NCBI GenBank assembly: GCA_012519695.1
Contig: JAAYPT010000032.1
Location: 1 to 59,036, forward strand
Direction of reading: 5' to 3'
Source of the DNA: Clostridiales bacterium
GTDB taxonomy: Bacteria; Bacillota; Clostridia; Lachnospirales; Lachnospiraceae
DNA length: 59,036 nt
Below, in pieces: positions 40,573 through 49,718 of this stretch. The notes below the pieces were generated by a model, which searched no databases, was not told the origin of the DNA, and saw nothing but the letters and a program-made list of their open reading frames with translations. How positions within the stretch are numbered: position 1 is the stretch's first letter; each line of letters begins with the position of its first letter. A program made the position numbers and the translations under genes.

Positions 40573-40879
40573 AAGGACATAATCGGAAGGAAAGCGCTGC
40601 CTTGCGACAACGCTTTGGGGGGAGTAAATTTATGAAATGTTTCATGGGGTGCCACATCTTGGGCGGTGGCACCAACAATCTATAGGATAATTTGCAATTG
40701 CCATAAAGGCAATTACAATAATTTTTTGGCGAAGCCAATAACGATGCGCGCTGTGTTGTTATCAACTTCATTTGATATATTTAGTATAAAAAAGAAATGT
40801 GTGCAAACTGTGGACAATTTCTAAAAGAAAAATAAAAAAGTCGAAAGAAATTATGAAGAATTGGTAAAGGAGTTTTAAA
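40573..40879. other. Intergenic stretch with hairpins
   Basis: No gene supported. Contains AAAGCG with CGCTTT around 40592-40616, GGTGCCAC with GTGGCACC near 40650-40673, and TTGCAATTGCC with GGCAATTACAA near 40690-40722. These are untyped hairpin-rich repeats that may end or stabilise the upstream transcript. Confidence 0.5.
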
Positions 40880-42748
40880 ATGGAGAAAAATACCAAAGAG
40901 ATAAATATTGTTTTTACCCATGATCTTCATTCCCACCTGGAACCTTTTTATATGGAGGAAGCAGGAAAGGAAAAAGTAGGGGGATTTGCACGAATAAAGA
41001 CATATTTAGAAAAGAGACGGGCAGAGGACGAAAATCTGCTGTTTCTGGACGGTGGAGATTTTTCGATGGGAACTTTGTATCAAACTGTATATGAGACACA
41101 AGCGGCAGAGCTTCGAATGCTTGGTTTTTTGGGAGCAGATGTTACCACCTTAGGGAACCATGAATTTGATTATCGAAGCCAGGGGTTAATAAATATGTTG
41201 ACTACAGCAAAAAACAGTGGGGAAAAACTGCCGGACATAGCACTTTGCAATGTAGATTGGGAAGCAACATTAAAAGGGGAAAAGAAAGAGGCCGGTGCAC
41301 TTTTACAAAAGGCGTTTAAAGAGTGTGGAATACGCAAGTATGTAATTTTAAAAAAGGGAGAACTTAAAATAGCAGTTATCGGTGTATTTGGAAAAGATGC
41401 ATTGGCTTGTGCCCCTACTTGTGCATTAACCTTTCAAGACCCCATAGAAGCTGTAAAAGAAACAGTAGAAAGAATCAAAAAAACAGAAGCAGTTGATATG
41501 ATTATCTGTCTTTCTCATAGTGGAACATGGGAGGAAGAAAGTAAGTCAGAGGATGAACTGTTGGCAAAGGCAGTTCCGGAACTGGATTTGATTATCAGCG
41601 GTCATACGCACAGTATATTAAATAAGCCGATTATACACGGTCATACAGCCATTGTATCTACCGGAGAATATGGTGCAAGAGTTGGTGCGGTAAAACTTAT
41701 GCAGCAGGAAGACCATCGCTGGAAAGTAAAAGATTATGCACTTGTGCTTATGGATGATACATATGCATTAGATGTAAAAACAGAAGAAAAAGTAAAAAAA
41801 CTGGGAGAAAATATCGACCGGGAATATTTAAAACAGTTCGGGTATACCAAGAATCAGGTGCTAACCCACAATCCATGGCAGTTTACGAAAATAAATGGAT
41901 TGGGAAGTGTTTTAAAAGAAGAAACGCTGGGAAATCTTTTGGCAGATTCTTATTTATATGCGGTAAATAATAGTGATACAGGAGATCATACACCGGCGGT
42001 GGTAGCGGTGGTACCCAGTGGTTGTATTCGTGATACCTTTCATAAAGATACCGATATTACAGTAGCAGATGCATTTCGAACATTATCCTTAGGAATCGGA
42101 CCAGATGGAATACCGGGATATCCTCTGGTGAGCATTTATCTGACCGGAGCAGAATTAAAGACTATGGCAGAAGTAGATGCATCCGTATCGCCTATCATGA
42201 CAACGGCGCAGCTTTATTCCAGCGGAATAGCCTATACCTTGAATCCTCACCGACTTATTTTAAATAAGGTAACTGAGGTAGATTTGCAGGATATGACGGG
42301 AAAAACCAGGGATTTACAAAATGATAAGTTATATTGCGTGGTGGCAGATTTATATAGCGGACAGATGTTTGGAACCGTGTCGGGGCAGTCTTTTGGAATT
42401 TTATCGGTGACACCAAAAGATGCAAAGGGAAACAAAATTCCCATAGAAAAACTGGAAGATTATATTGTATATCGTAATGGACAAGAATTAAAAGCATGGA
42501 TATGCGTAGCAGATTATCTGAATTCTTTTGAAAAAGTAAATGGAAAGTCTCAGATTCCGGAATATTACAAAACCACCCACAATCGAAAAATCATTGACAA
42601 TGATAAAAGTATGCGGGCAATTATAAGAAAACCGAATAAAATTGCAATTGCTATGGCAAGTATTGCAGCAGGTGTCATGTTGTTCTTTTTGACCATGGGA
42701 ATATTCGTTATAAAGTTCATAAAACATAAACGCAGAAAAAAGTCCTAA
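40880..42748 (+). CDS. 5'-nucleotidase/metallophosphoesterase, C-terminally anchored
   Basis: 622-residue protein of the 5'-nucleotidase/2',3'-cyclic phosphodiesterase family. The metallophosphatase part has FTHDLHSHLEPF, DGGDFSMGTLY, TLGNHEFDYRS and ISGHTHSI; a 5'-nucleotidase C domain follows (about residues 330-550). A C-terminal helix (about 590-615) and basic tail KHKRRKKS look like a wall or membrane anchor. The N-terminus (MEKNTKEINIVFTHD) has no signal peptide although the ATG follows a clear AAAGGAG, which is unusual for an exported enzyme. Confidence 0.88.
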   Translation: MEKNTKEINIVFTHDLHSHLEPFYMEEAGKEKVGGFARIKTYLEKRRAEDENLLFLDGGDFSMGTLYQTVYETQAAELRMLGFLGADVTTLGNHEFDYRSQGLINMLTTAKNSGEKLPDIALCNVDWEATLKGEKKEAGALLQKAFKECGIRKYVILKKGELKIAVIGVFGKDALACAPTCALTFQDPIEAVKETVERIKKTEAVDMIICLSHSGTWEEESKSEDELLAKAVPELDLIISGHTHSILNKPIIHGHTAIVSTGEYGARVGAVKLMQQEDHRWKVKDYALVLMDDTYALDVKTEEKVKKLGENIDREYLKQFGYTKNQVLTHNPWQFTKINGLGSVLKEETLGNLLADSYLYAVNNSDTGDHTPAVVAVVPSGCIRDTFHKDTDITVADAFRTLSLGIGPDGIPGYPLVSIYLTGAELKTMAEVDASVSPIMTTAQLYSSGIAYTLNPHRLILNKVTEVDLQDMTGKTRDLQNDKLYCVVADLYSGQMFGTVSGQSFGILSVTPKDAKGNKIPIEKLEDYIVYRNGQELKAWICVADYLNSFEKVNGKSQIPEYYKTTHNRKIIDNDKSMRAIIRKPNKIAIAMASIAAGVMLFFLTMGIFVIKFIKHKRRKKS

Positions 42749-42993
42749 GGAGTGTATCAGTTATGCACTTGTTTCGATACATGAGTTGTATTTTGTGGAA
42801 AACCGTGTTACGATAAGCTTGGTGAGTGGATAGAATGATTCTTACCACAAACAAGAATGAAAAAAGAAGCAAACCAGACCAGGAAGGAGAACCTGAGGGG
42901 GAAGGTGCAGACATAAGAGAGAATCGGCAGAAGTTATTCTGGCGGTGTAGATTATTGTATGTAAGCCCTTATACCCTTTGGTATAGGGCTTTT
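42749..42993 (+). promoter_or_regulatory. Leader of hydE with a hairpin at the start codon
   Basis: About 245 bp without a supported gene. AAGCCCTTATACC pairs with GGTATAGGGCTT (42963-42990), and the next bases are TT then the ATG of hydE. The AGGG of the only ribosome-site candidate is inside the stem. The structure looks like a terminator or translation-blocking hairpin. I recognise no known riboswitch class in the 150 nt before it. The frame remains open back to a GTG at 42826, but the residues are not HydE-like. Confidence 0.5.
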
Positions 42994-44049
42994 ATGATAT
43001 TAGAACTAATTGATAAGTTAGAAAAGCAGCATCAACTTACCAGGGAAGAATGGATAACGCTTATAGCCGGAAGAGATGAAGAATCAACTGCATATTTATT
43101 TGAAAAGGCAAGATACTGGCAACATAAGTATTTTGGAAATCAGGTATATAGCAGAGGACTGATTGAGTTTACCAATTACTGTAAGAACGATTGTTATTAC
43201 TGTGGAATTCGCAGAAGTAACCGAAAGGTAGAAAGATACCGTCTTACTAAAGAACAGATACTGGAGTGTTGTAAGACGGGGTATACGCTGGGGTTTCGTA
43301 CCTTTGTGTTACAAGGTGGCGAAGATGGATGGTTTACGCAGGAAAAATTGGAAGACATCGTAAGTTCCATTAAGGAGTGTTATCCGGATTGTGCCCTGAC
43401 ACTTTCCATTGGGGAACGTAGTTTTGAAAGTTACAAACGATTATTTGAAGCAGGTGCAGACCGCTATCTGCTACGTCATGAAACCGCAGAAAACAATCAT
43501 TACCGCAAGCTTCATCCACCGGAATTATCACCGGAAAATCGGAAGCAGTGCCTTAGAAATCTGAAAGAAATCGGGTATCAGACAGGAACCGGATTTATGG
43601 TGGGAAGTCCCGGGCAAACACCGGAGCAGTTGGCAGAGGATATGATGTTTATTCATGAATTGCAACCCCATATGGTAGGAATCGGGCCCTTTGTGCCCCA
43701 TCATGAAACGCCATTTGCAAAAGAAAAAAGCGGAACGGTAGAATTGACACTTTTTATGATAGGACTATTGCGATTGATGCAACCGAAGTTATTACTGCCA
43801 TCTACCACAGCACTTGGAACTATAGACCCTTTGGGGAGAGAAAAAGGAATTCGGGCGGGAGCTAACGTGGTAATGCCCAATCTTTCTCCTACCACGGTGC
43901 GGAAGAAATACGAACTTTATGACAATAAAATCTGTACCGGAGATGAAGCGGCAGAATGTCGAATGTGCCTGAACCGAAGAATGGAAGGCATAGGATATGA
44001 ATTAGTAACAGATCGGGGAGATTATCCCGACTATAATAAAAACAAATAA
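42994..44049 (+). CDS. hydE: [FeFe]-hydrogenase maturase HydE
   Basis: 351-residue radical SAM enzyme that helps build the H-cluster diiron subsite. The SAM cluster motif is FTNYCKNDCYYCGI (CxxxCxxC); LQGGEDGWFT, the RHETAENNHYRKLHP segment and TALGTIDPLGREKGI fit HydE/BioB-like enzymes. The start at 42994 gives the usual N-terminus. It is followed by hydG 13 bp downstream; hydF and the hydrogenase are not in this window. Confidence 0.92.
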   Translation: MILELIDKLEKQHQLTREEWITLIAGRDEESTAYLFEKARYWQHKYFGNQVYSRGLIEFTNYCKNDCYYCGIRRSNRKVERYRLTKEQILECCKTGYTLGFRTFVLQGGEDGWFTQEKLEDIVSSIKECYPDCALTLSIGERSFESYKRLFEAGADRYLLRHETAENNHYRKLHPPELSPENRKQCLRNLKEIGYQTGTGFMVGSPGQTPEQLAEDMMFIHELQPHMVGIGPFVPHHETPFAKEKSGTVELTLFMIGLLRLMQPKLLLPSTTALGTIDPLGREKGIRAGANVVMPNLSPTTVRKKYELYDNKICTGDEAAECRMCLNRRMEGIGYELVTDRGDYPDYNKNK

Positions 44050-44062
44050 TGGAGGAAAAGAA

Positions 44063-45481
44063 ATGTATAATGTAATGTCGCCAAAGGCGGAAGAATTTAT
44101 TGACAATCAGGAAATTTTAGATTGCTTAGCGTATGCGGAAAAAAATAAAAACAATCGAGAATTGATAGATCAGATTCTTGAAAAGGCAAGAAAGAGAAAA
44201 GGTGTTTCTCATAAAGAAGCTATGGTGCTTTTAGACTGTGAATTGGAAGATAAAAATCAGGAAATTTATGCATTAGCAGAACAGGTAAAAAAGGATTTCT
44301 ACGGAAATCGTATTGTTATGTTTGCACCATTATATCTATCTAATTACTGTATCAATGGATGCGAGTATTGTCCATATCATGCCAAAAATAAGCATATTGC
44401 CCGTAAAAAATTAACACAGGAAGAAATCGTAAAAGAAGTAACCGCATTACAGGATATGGGACATAAACGTTTGGCATTGGAGGCAGGAGAAGATCCGGTA
44501 AATAATCCAATTGAGTATATCTTAGAGTGTATCCACACCATTTATGGAATTAAGCATAAAAACGGAGCAATCCGTCGTGTAAATGTCAACATTGCGGCAA
44601 CTACCGTGGAAAATTACCATAAGCTAAAGGAAGCCGGAATCGGAACATACATACTGTTTCAGGAAACTTATAACAAAGAATCCTATGAGAAACTTCATCC
44701 AACCGGACCAAAACATGACTATGCATATCATACCGAAGCCATGGATCGTGCAATGGAAGGTGGAATTGATGATGTAGGACTTGGTGTATTATTTGGACTG
44801 AATAACTATCGTTATGACTTCGTTGGAATTTTAATGCATGCAGAACACTTAGAAGCATACAAGGGCGTTGGTCCTCATACCATTAGTGTTCCAAGAGTGC
44901 GTCGTGCAGATGATATTGATCCAAATGTGTTTGATAATGGTATTTCCGATGAGACATTCCAGAAAATTGTAGCATGTATTCGAATTGCAGTACCATATAC
45001 AGGAATGATTATTTCAACCCGTGAATCACAGGTCTGTCGAGAAAAGGTGCTTCATCTTGGCGTGTCTCAGATTAGTGGTGGTTCCAGAACCAGTGTAGGA
45101 GGTTATGCAGAAGAAGAACCGGAAGAAGAAAACTCCGCACAATTTGATGTAAGCGATACCCGTACCTTAGATGAAGTGGTAAAATGGTTAATGGATATGG
45201 GATATGTGCCAAGTTTTTGTACCGCATGTTATAGAGAAGGAAGAACCGGAGACCGTTTTATGTCCTTGTTAAAGAGCGGACAGATTGTCAACTGCTGTCA
45301 TCCAAATGCACTTATGACATTAAAAGAATATTTAGAAGATTATGCATCTCCGGCAACGAAAGAAGTGGGTGATAAGTTGATTGAAAAAGAACTGGATGTA
45401 ATCACCAATCCAAAAGTAAAGGAAAGAGTCATCCAATATCTGAAGAATATTCATAATGGAGAACGTGACTTTAGATTTTAG
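44063..45481 (+). CDS. hydG: [FeFe]-hydrogenase maturase HydG
   Basis: 472-residue radical SAM tyrosine lyase making the CO and CN ligands of the H-cluster. The N-terminal cluster motif is CINGCEYCPYH, and the C-terminal auxiliary cluster Cys are in SFCTACYREGRTGDRF and GQIVNCCHPNA. RRADDIDPN and SQISGGSRTSVGGY are family motifs. GGAGG precedes the ATG. It is co-directional with hydE and followed by a 12-bp-stem terminator. Confidence 0.96.
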   Translation: MYNVMSPKAEEFIDNQEILDCLAYAEKNKNNRELIDQILEKARKRKGVSHKEAMVLLDCELEDKNQEIYALAEQVKKDFYGNRIVMFAPLYLSNYCINGCEYCPYHAKNKHIARKKLTQEEIVKEVTALQDMGHKRLALEAGEDPVNNPIEYILECIHTIYGIKHKNGAIRRVNVNIAATTVENYHKLKEAGIGTYILFQETYNKESYEKLHPTGPKHDYAYHTEAMDRAMEGGIDDVGLGVLFGLNNYRYDFVGILMHAEHLEAYKGVGPHTISVPRVRRADDIDPNVFDNGISDETFQKIVACIRIAVPYTGMIISTRESQVCREKVLHLGVSQISGGSRTSVGGYAEEEPEEENSAQFDVSDTRTLDEVVKWLMDMGYVPSFCTACYREGRTGDRFMSLLKSGQIVNCCHPNALMTLKEYLEDYASPATKEVGDKLIEKELDVITNPKVKERVIQYLKNIHNGERDFRF

Positions 45482-45510
45482 AGTTATTTAGAAAAAGTTA
45501 TAAAAGTCAG

Positions 45511-45548
45511 AACGTGGCAGGTGCAAGATAGGAAATACCTGCCACGTT
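45511..45548 (+). terminator. Hairpin after hydG
   Basis: AACGTGGCAGGT and ACCTGCCACGTT form a perfect 12-bp stem; the T-run after it is weak. Confidence 0.7.
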
Positions 45549-45603
45549 TATGTTAAAAAACTATGCTGTTGGTGAATTGTAATCGTCTTTTTTCGAATAA
45601 TAA

Positions 45604-45630
45604 TTTACAAAAGGCAAAACGTGGTATAAT
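45604..45630 (+). promoter_or_regulatory. Promoter of the HD-GYP-like gene
   Basis: TTTACA (45604-45609), 15-bp spacer, TATAAT (45625-45630). The expected transcript start is close to the ATG at 45637, so that codon would be leaderless; the next ATG, at 45691, has a GGAG site. Confidence 0.5.
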
Positions 45631-45690
45631 ATATCAATGTACCAGATTATGACAAATGGAATTGTGCAAGGAAAATGGAGTTTCTTTACT

Positions 45691-47598
45691 ATGCAGGAAA
45701 TTAGTGCAGAGCAAATACGAAAATTTTATAAGAAGTGTAAGGAAATTATAAGAAAACAGGATCATTATGAAAGCATCCTGTATTTTTTGTACATGAAACC
45801 GGAACAAAAAGAAAAGTGGTTCCTGCTGTTAAAGGAAAAGTGCCAGTTTCAAAGAGAGGTTTTTGAAAGCAATAATAAAGATATTAATGAGAACATAATG
45901 CCTTTTTTGAAAGAAGGAGAGGGACATCGGGATTTTAACGATGAACTGGCAGATACTTTTTTAGATGAAATTATAAAAATGGCAAGACAAATGACGTTTG
46001 ATAGTCTTTTGACAGTAGAAATATTAAAAAAACTGGTAGTATATTATACAGAACAAAACAATCGGGAAAAACAGATTTTAAGTTATTTCTATCTTGGGTA
46101 TTTCGATGGTTACATAAATGACCCGCAGATACGTCAGGAAGTATACCAATGTTATCAGAAGGTGGTTTCCTATCGGAATCAATATGAAGAAATTACGGAT
46201 ATACATGTAAAAAAGGTGATTTTGGCAGCATTATTTAATCGGTCTAACTGGGACACCGAAGTCTCTTGTAAAAAGAATTATAATACCATACATATGTCTC
46301 ACCTGATGGAAGCCTATGAGGTTTATCAAAGAGAAAAAGATAACGAGATTTGGAAAGAAAATATAAGTATTCCAATGGTATTAGAATATATCAAAGACGA
46401 AATTTGCTATGAATTATTGAAACCGGGCAATGAGCGGGCTGCCGAAACGGCACGGGAAATCGAAACACAATATTATCAGGAAAAAGAAAAGATAAAAGAG
46501 CGATTGTCTGCACGAGAATATTATAATTATTGGAAACATAAACAACGGCAGGGAGAAATAGGAGAAAAAGACTATTTTGAAAAGCTGTATGAATACTATT
46601 GTCAAGAACCATGGAAAAAAATAAAAAATGAAAAAAGCGGAGGCTACAATTATAATTACAATAATATGGTACAAATGATGCCATTATTTTTGCCAGAACT
46701 ATTTGATGGGGCAAAGAAATATGATTTTCCATGGATAGAAGCATTGAAAGAGGATGTGGAGTGGTATTATACCAGTTTTCCACGCACCGGAAACAAGGCG
46801 TATGTAGATCGGACTATCGTGTATGAAATCATGGAATTGCTCCCTCATTATAATCAGGACGAAGCAATGGAATTGTATGAAAGCGTATTACTTTCAAGAC
46901 AGGGAAGTACCGAGATTCATGTAAGAGACGTGGCAAAACTTGCAGTGGAGGTAGCCGGAAGAATAATAGATAAAAAACCGGAGTATATGATAGGAATCTT
47001 AGGAATCCAAACACCGGAGGAAGTACAAAAGCGTAAAAAAGGAGTACTTACATTTTTGCGAAAAGGAGCATTGCATCATGATAGGGGAAAGCTGTTGATG
47101 AGCACGACTATTAATATGCAGTTACGCAAGTTGACAGATCAGGAATTTGCAACGATAAAAAAGCATCCGGAGTACGGTCTGAAAGGGGCAGAGTCCTATC
47201 AGAGCCTGAAAAAATATAATAACATTATTTTGGGACATCATAAGTTCTATAACGGAAAGGGTGGATATCCGGAAGCGTTTGATAATCGAAAATGCAAAGA
47301 TAAATTTGCCATAGATTTGATAACAATATGCGATTGTTTAGATGCAGCAACGGATAATCTGGGAAGAAATTACATGAATGATAAAAATGTGAGTATGGTG
47401 TTAGTAGAGATGGAAAAGGAAAAAGGAATAAAATATTCGCCTGAAATTGTGGACTTTATTCTTGCGGATGAAAATCTAATTCAGAGCTTAGAATATATTA
47501 CAACAAAAGAACGAGAAGAAGCATATTATCAAACATATCATAGGTTTGCAAGAGAGAAAAATCAAAGAGAAGTAGAACTGCTGGATTTAAGAGATTAA
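45691..47598 (+). CDS. HD-GYP-like phosphohydrolase with helical N-terminal region
   Basis: 635 residues from the ATG at 45691 (GGAG 9 bp upstream); 653 if the leaderless ATG at 45637 is used. The first ~430 residues are charged, probably repeat-like helices with no domain I recognise. The C-terminal domain has the HD pair HHDRGKLLM, then KKHPEYGLKGAE, LGHHKFYNGKGGYPEAF (HH and GGYP in place of the GYP signature) and CDCLDAATDN. HD-GYP enzymes degrade c-di-GMP or other cyclic dinucleotides; the altered motif leaves the substrate open. Its stop overlaps the stop of the convergent gene. Confidence 0.75.
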   Translation: MQEISAEQIRKFYKKCKEIIRKQDHYESILYFLYMKPEQKEKWFLLLKEKCQFQREVFESNNKDINENIMPFLKEGEGHRDFNDELADTFLDEIIKMARQMTFDSLLTVEILKKLVVYYTEQNNREKQILSYFYLGYFDGYINDPQIRQEVYQCYQKVVSYRNQYEEITDIHVKKVILAALFNRSNWDTEVSCKKNYNTIHMSHLMEAYEVYQREKDNEIWKENISIPMVLEYIKDEICYELLKPGNERAAETAREIETQYYQEKEKIKERLSAREYYNYWKHKQRQGEIGEKDYFEKLYEYYCQEPWKKIKNEKSGGYNYNYNNMVQMMPLFLPELFDGAKKYDFPWIEALKEDVEWYYTSFPRTGNKAYVDRTIVYEIMELLPHYNQDEAMELYESVLLSRQGSTEIHVRDVAKLAVEVAGRIIDKKPEYMIGILGIQTPEEVQKRKKGVLTFLRKGALHHDRGKLLMSTTINMQLRKLTDQEFATIKKHPEYGLKGAESYQSLKKYNNIILGHHKFYNGKGGYPEAFDNRKCKDKFAIDLITICDCLDAATDNLGRNYMNDKNVSMVLVEMEKEKGIKYSPEIVDFILADENLIQSLEYITTKEREEAYYQTYHRFAREKNQREVELLDLRD

Positions 47599-49085
47599 TC
47601 CAGCAGTTTTACTTTTAATAGATTCATATCTTTTGAGTTAATATAAGGTAAAGAGATTGTACTATTTGTCAAAGGGGCAAGAAGGTGTATTTCCCCACGC
47701 GCAATTTGCAAAAAACCGCAGAGGGGATTCTGGTGAAATGTAAAAAATTGAATTTTCCGGTAAGGAATTATATATATTTGTTTCTGGAAAACACCATTAT
47801 GAATGGTTAAGCGTTTTTCTTCCAGTACAGTTCCCATGGTGTGATAATGGAGCAGTTGATATAAAATAATAAAGACATTACTAACACCATAACAAATCCA
47901 AAGAAATTGTGTGCCGGAACTTTTTATATCTAATACAGAAAGTGTAATCCAAAAAAACGCCTGAAAAAGCAAGAAAAAGGATAAACAGGAAAAAAAGTAG
48001 GCAATTCCGGTATTGTTAGGAAGATTATGAACGTTTTTTATACTTTCTGTGGAAAACTCGGGTAAAATTTCCTGTAAATGTGCAAAAAACAAATCTTTTT
48101 TCATGGAAAGGGTAAGCTGTGGCTTTTCTGTATCATCATCGCCGATACCAACACATATAAGTTGTGCTTGCATACGCCCGGTAAGACGGGCAAGTGGTGG
48201 CTGTAGTAGCTGAACCGCATTGATACGTTCTAATGGAATAGTAAACTCCTGTTTACGGAAAAATCCATACTGAATCATAAGTTCATTGCCTTGTCGGCAA
48301 CAGCAAAAATGATAAAAGGACAGCAAACGTTTTAAAAAGGAATATACATAGGTAATTACAAATATTGCAATTGCAAATATACTCTTATAAAATTCAGAAT
48401 TATTTCCGGATGCAGGATTTCCCAAAGAGAGGTATCCAAAGTGTACAGCAAGCGGCAAGCCAATCACTAGTATTAAAAAGAAGAATATGGTTGCACTGGG
48501 AAGGCTGAAAAAGCAGTGAGAAAGAACGTCTTTTGTGGAAACGTAGGAATGTTCCGGTGTGGTCTGTGCGGAGGAGGCGGAGGTATCAACTTTGTGGGTG
48601 GTATTATTCATCAAAGATAATAGAGATTCCTTTAAGGCAGTAGCTTTTGGGGTAGAAAGTACAATGGAAACATCTGTAGAATCAGCAGTGGAAAAGCTGT
48701 CTGTGTCTAATTTGAAACGGGATGTTCCAATCAATCGTTCAAAGAGATTCTGTTCCAAGTTAATATTTGCAATACTAGAGATGGAAAGGGAATTTTTTTT
48801 CCGATTCAAAGTACTGCGTTCAACGACAAAAGTGTCTCCCTCTAAATAAATAAAGGTTTTGCGCCACACTAGAAATTGATAGCCTAAAATGAAAACCAAA
48901 AGTAAAATAAGCCCCACGCAAATAGGAAGAAGATGCTGAAAAGCTTTTTGATTAAAATCAGGTGAGGTAAAAAGCTCAATAATATCATCTATCCAGTTCC
49001 AGGCAAGGATAAACCAAAAAACCAGAAAACTTCCGGCTTTTTCAAAAATAATACTAAAATGACAGCGTATTTTATTGCTTTCCAT
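47595..49085 (-). CDS. Bacterial PH-domain membrane protein, YdbT-like
   Basis: 496-residue membrane protein with paired helices (residues about 15-37 and 55-78, 200-220 and 240-262, and 370-415) and three bPH2 domains (for instance GDTFVVERSTLNRKKNSLS, QYGFFRKQEFTIPLERINAVQLLQPPLARLTG). YdbT/YdbS pairs in Bacillus affect sensitivity to some bacteriocins; the molecular role is unknown. A minus-strand GGAGGAG is set for the ATG at 49085, within the end of the YdbS-like gene. The ATG at 49103 is less likely. Confidence 0.85.
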   Translation of the reverse strand: MESNKIRCHFSIIFEKAGSFLVFWFILAWNWIDDIIELFTSPDFNQKAFQHLLPICVGLILLLVFILGYQFLVWRKTFIYLEGDTFVVERSTLNRKKNSLSISSIANINLEQNLFERLIGTSRFKLDTDSFSTADSTDVSIVLSTPKATALKESLLSLMNNTTHKVDTSASSAQTTPEHSYVSTKDVLSHCFFSLPSATIFFFLILVIGLPLAVHFGYLSLGNPASGNNSEFYKSIFAIAIFVITYVYSFLKRLLSFYHFCCCRQGNELMIQYGFFRKQEFTIPLERINAVQLLQPPLARLTGRMQAQLICVGIGDDDTEKPQLTLSMKKDLFFAHLQEILPEFSTESIKNVHNLPNNTGIAYFFSCLSFFLLFQAFFWITLSVLDIKSSGTQFLWICYGVSNVFIILYQLLHYHTMGTVLEEKRLTIHNGVFQKQIYIIPYRKIQFFTFHQNPLCGFLQIARGEIHLLAPLTNSTISLPYINSKDMNLLKVKLLD

Positions 49086-49551
49086 GTTTCTCCTCCAATG
49101 CAATGTGGTTTATTTTATGTTTTAAAGATTCTGTAATAGATTGTGCGACTGTGTATTCCAGAAAATTAATTTCTGCGTCTCCACCGGCAGTTGTAACAAT
49201 GACTTTTGTAAGCCCGAAGAAGCGGTCAATAGGTCCTTGGGACAGAGCAATTTTGTGAAGACGTTCTAAAGGAACAATGGTTTCTTCTGTCCATAAGAAT
49301 CCCTCACGTATGTAAATGCAATCTTTGTCTAAGCCATAACGATATCGCCGATAGCGGAAAAAAGGACAGATAAGTAAATCTGATAAGGAAAAGATAAAAA
49401 GGATTCCAAACAAGATAGGAACGATAGGCTTGGAAAACAAAGAGGTAAAATACAAGATGGCTGTTATAACGGCAAGGGCTACTACAGTCATGCAAAAAGT
49501 AGTGACATACATACAATATAGGGCTTTTTGGTTTAGTTGTTTTAGTTCCAT
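49072..49551 (-). CDS. Bacterial PH-domain membrane protein, YdbS-like
   Basis: 159-residue partner of the YdbT-like protein: two helices (about residues 14-35 and 42-63) and one bPH2 domain (YIREGFLWTEETIVPLERLHKIALSQGPIDRFFGL). It overlaps the YdbT-like gene by 14 bp in the same strand, so the two are translated together. The shared 38-bp operator-like element lies 54 bp upstream. Confidence 0.88.
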   Translation of the reverse strand: MELKQLNQKALYCMYVTTFCMTVVALAVITAILYFTSLFSKPIVPILFGILFIFSLSDLLICPFFRYRRYRYGLDKDCIYIREGFLWTEETIVPLERLHKIALSQGPIDRFFGLTKVIVTTAGGDAEINFLEYTVAQSITESLKHKINHIALEEKHGKQ

Positions 49552-49604
49552 AAAAACTCCACACTTCCTTCTTTTAGTTTTATATTGTCATTATATAAAA
49601 AAAT

Positions 49605-49642
49605 CTTAAGAATAAATCTCTTTTTTCTTAACTTAACCTAAA
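49605..49642 (-). promoter_or_regulatory. Putative operator upstream of ydbS/ydbT (copy B)
   Basis: On the minus strand this reads TTTAGGTTAA, G, TTAAGAAAAA, nine variable bases, TTCTTAAG. It is identical to the element at 1991-2028 except for the single R position and the nine-base spacer, and has the same length. A TATAAT follows on the same strand at 49590-49595. It sits between the divergent ydbS-like gene and the coiled-coil gene at 49719. Confidence 0.6.
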
Positions 49643-49718
49643 TAAATCAGCTATTGCAACATAAAAATAAATCCCCTATAATAAATGAGAACAAGAAACA
49701 GATAGGGGAAACCTAAAT

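Noticed and set aside
42880-42910. AACCTGA resembling a TPP riboswitch
   Set aside because: No matching second half or other conserved elements, and the downstream genes are not thiamine related.
42826-42993. N-terminal extension of hydE
   Set aside because: Residues are low complexity and HydE proteins start near 42994; no good ribosome site at 42826.
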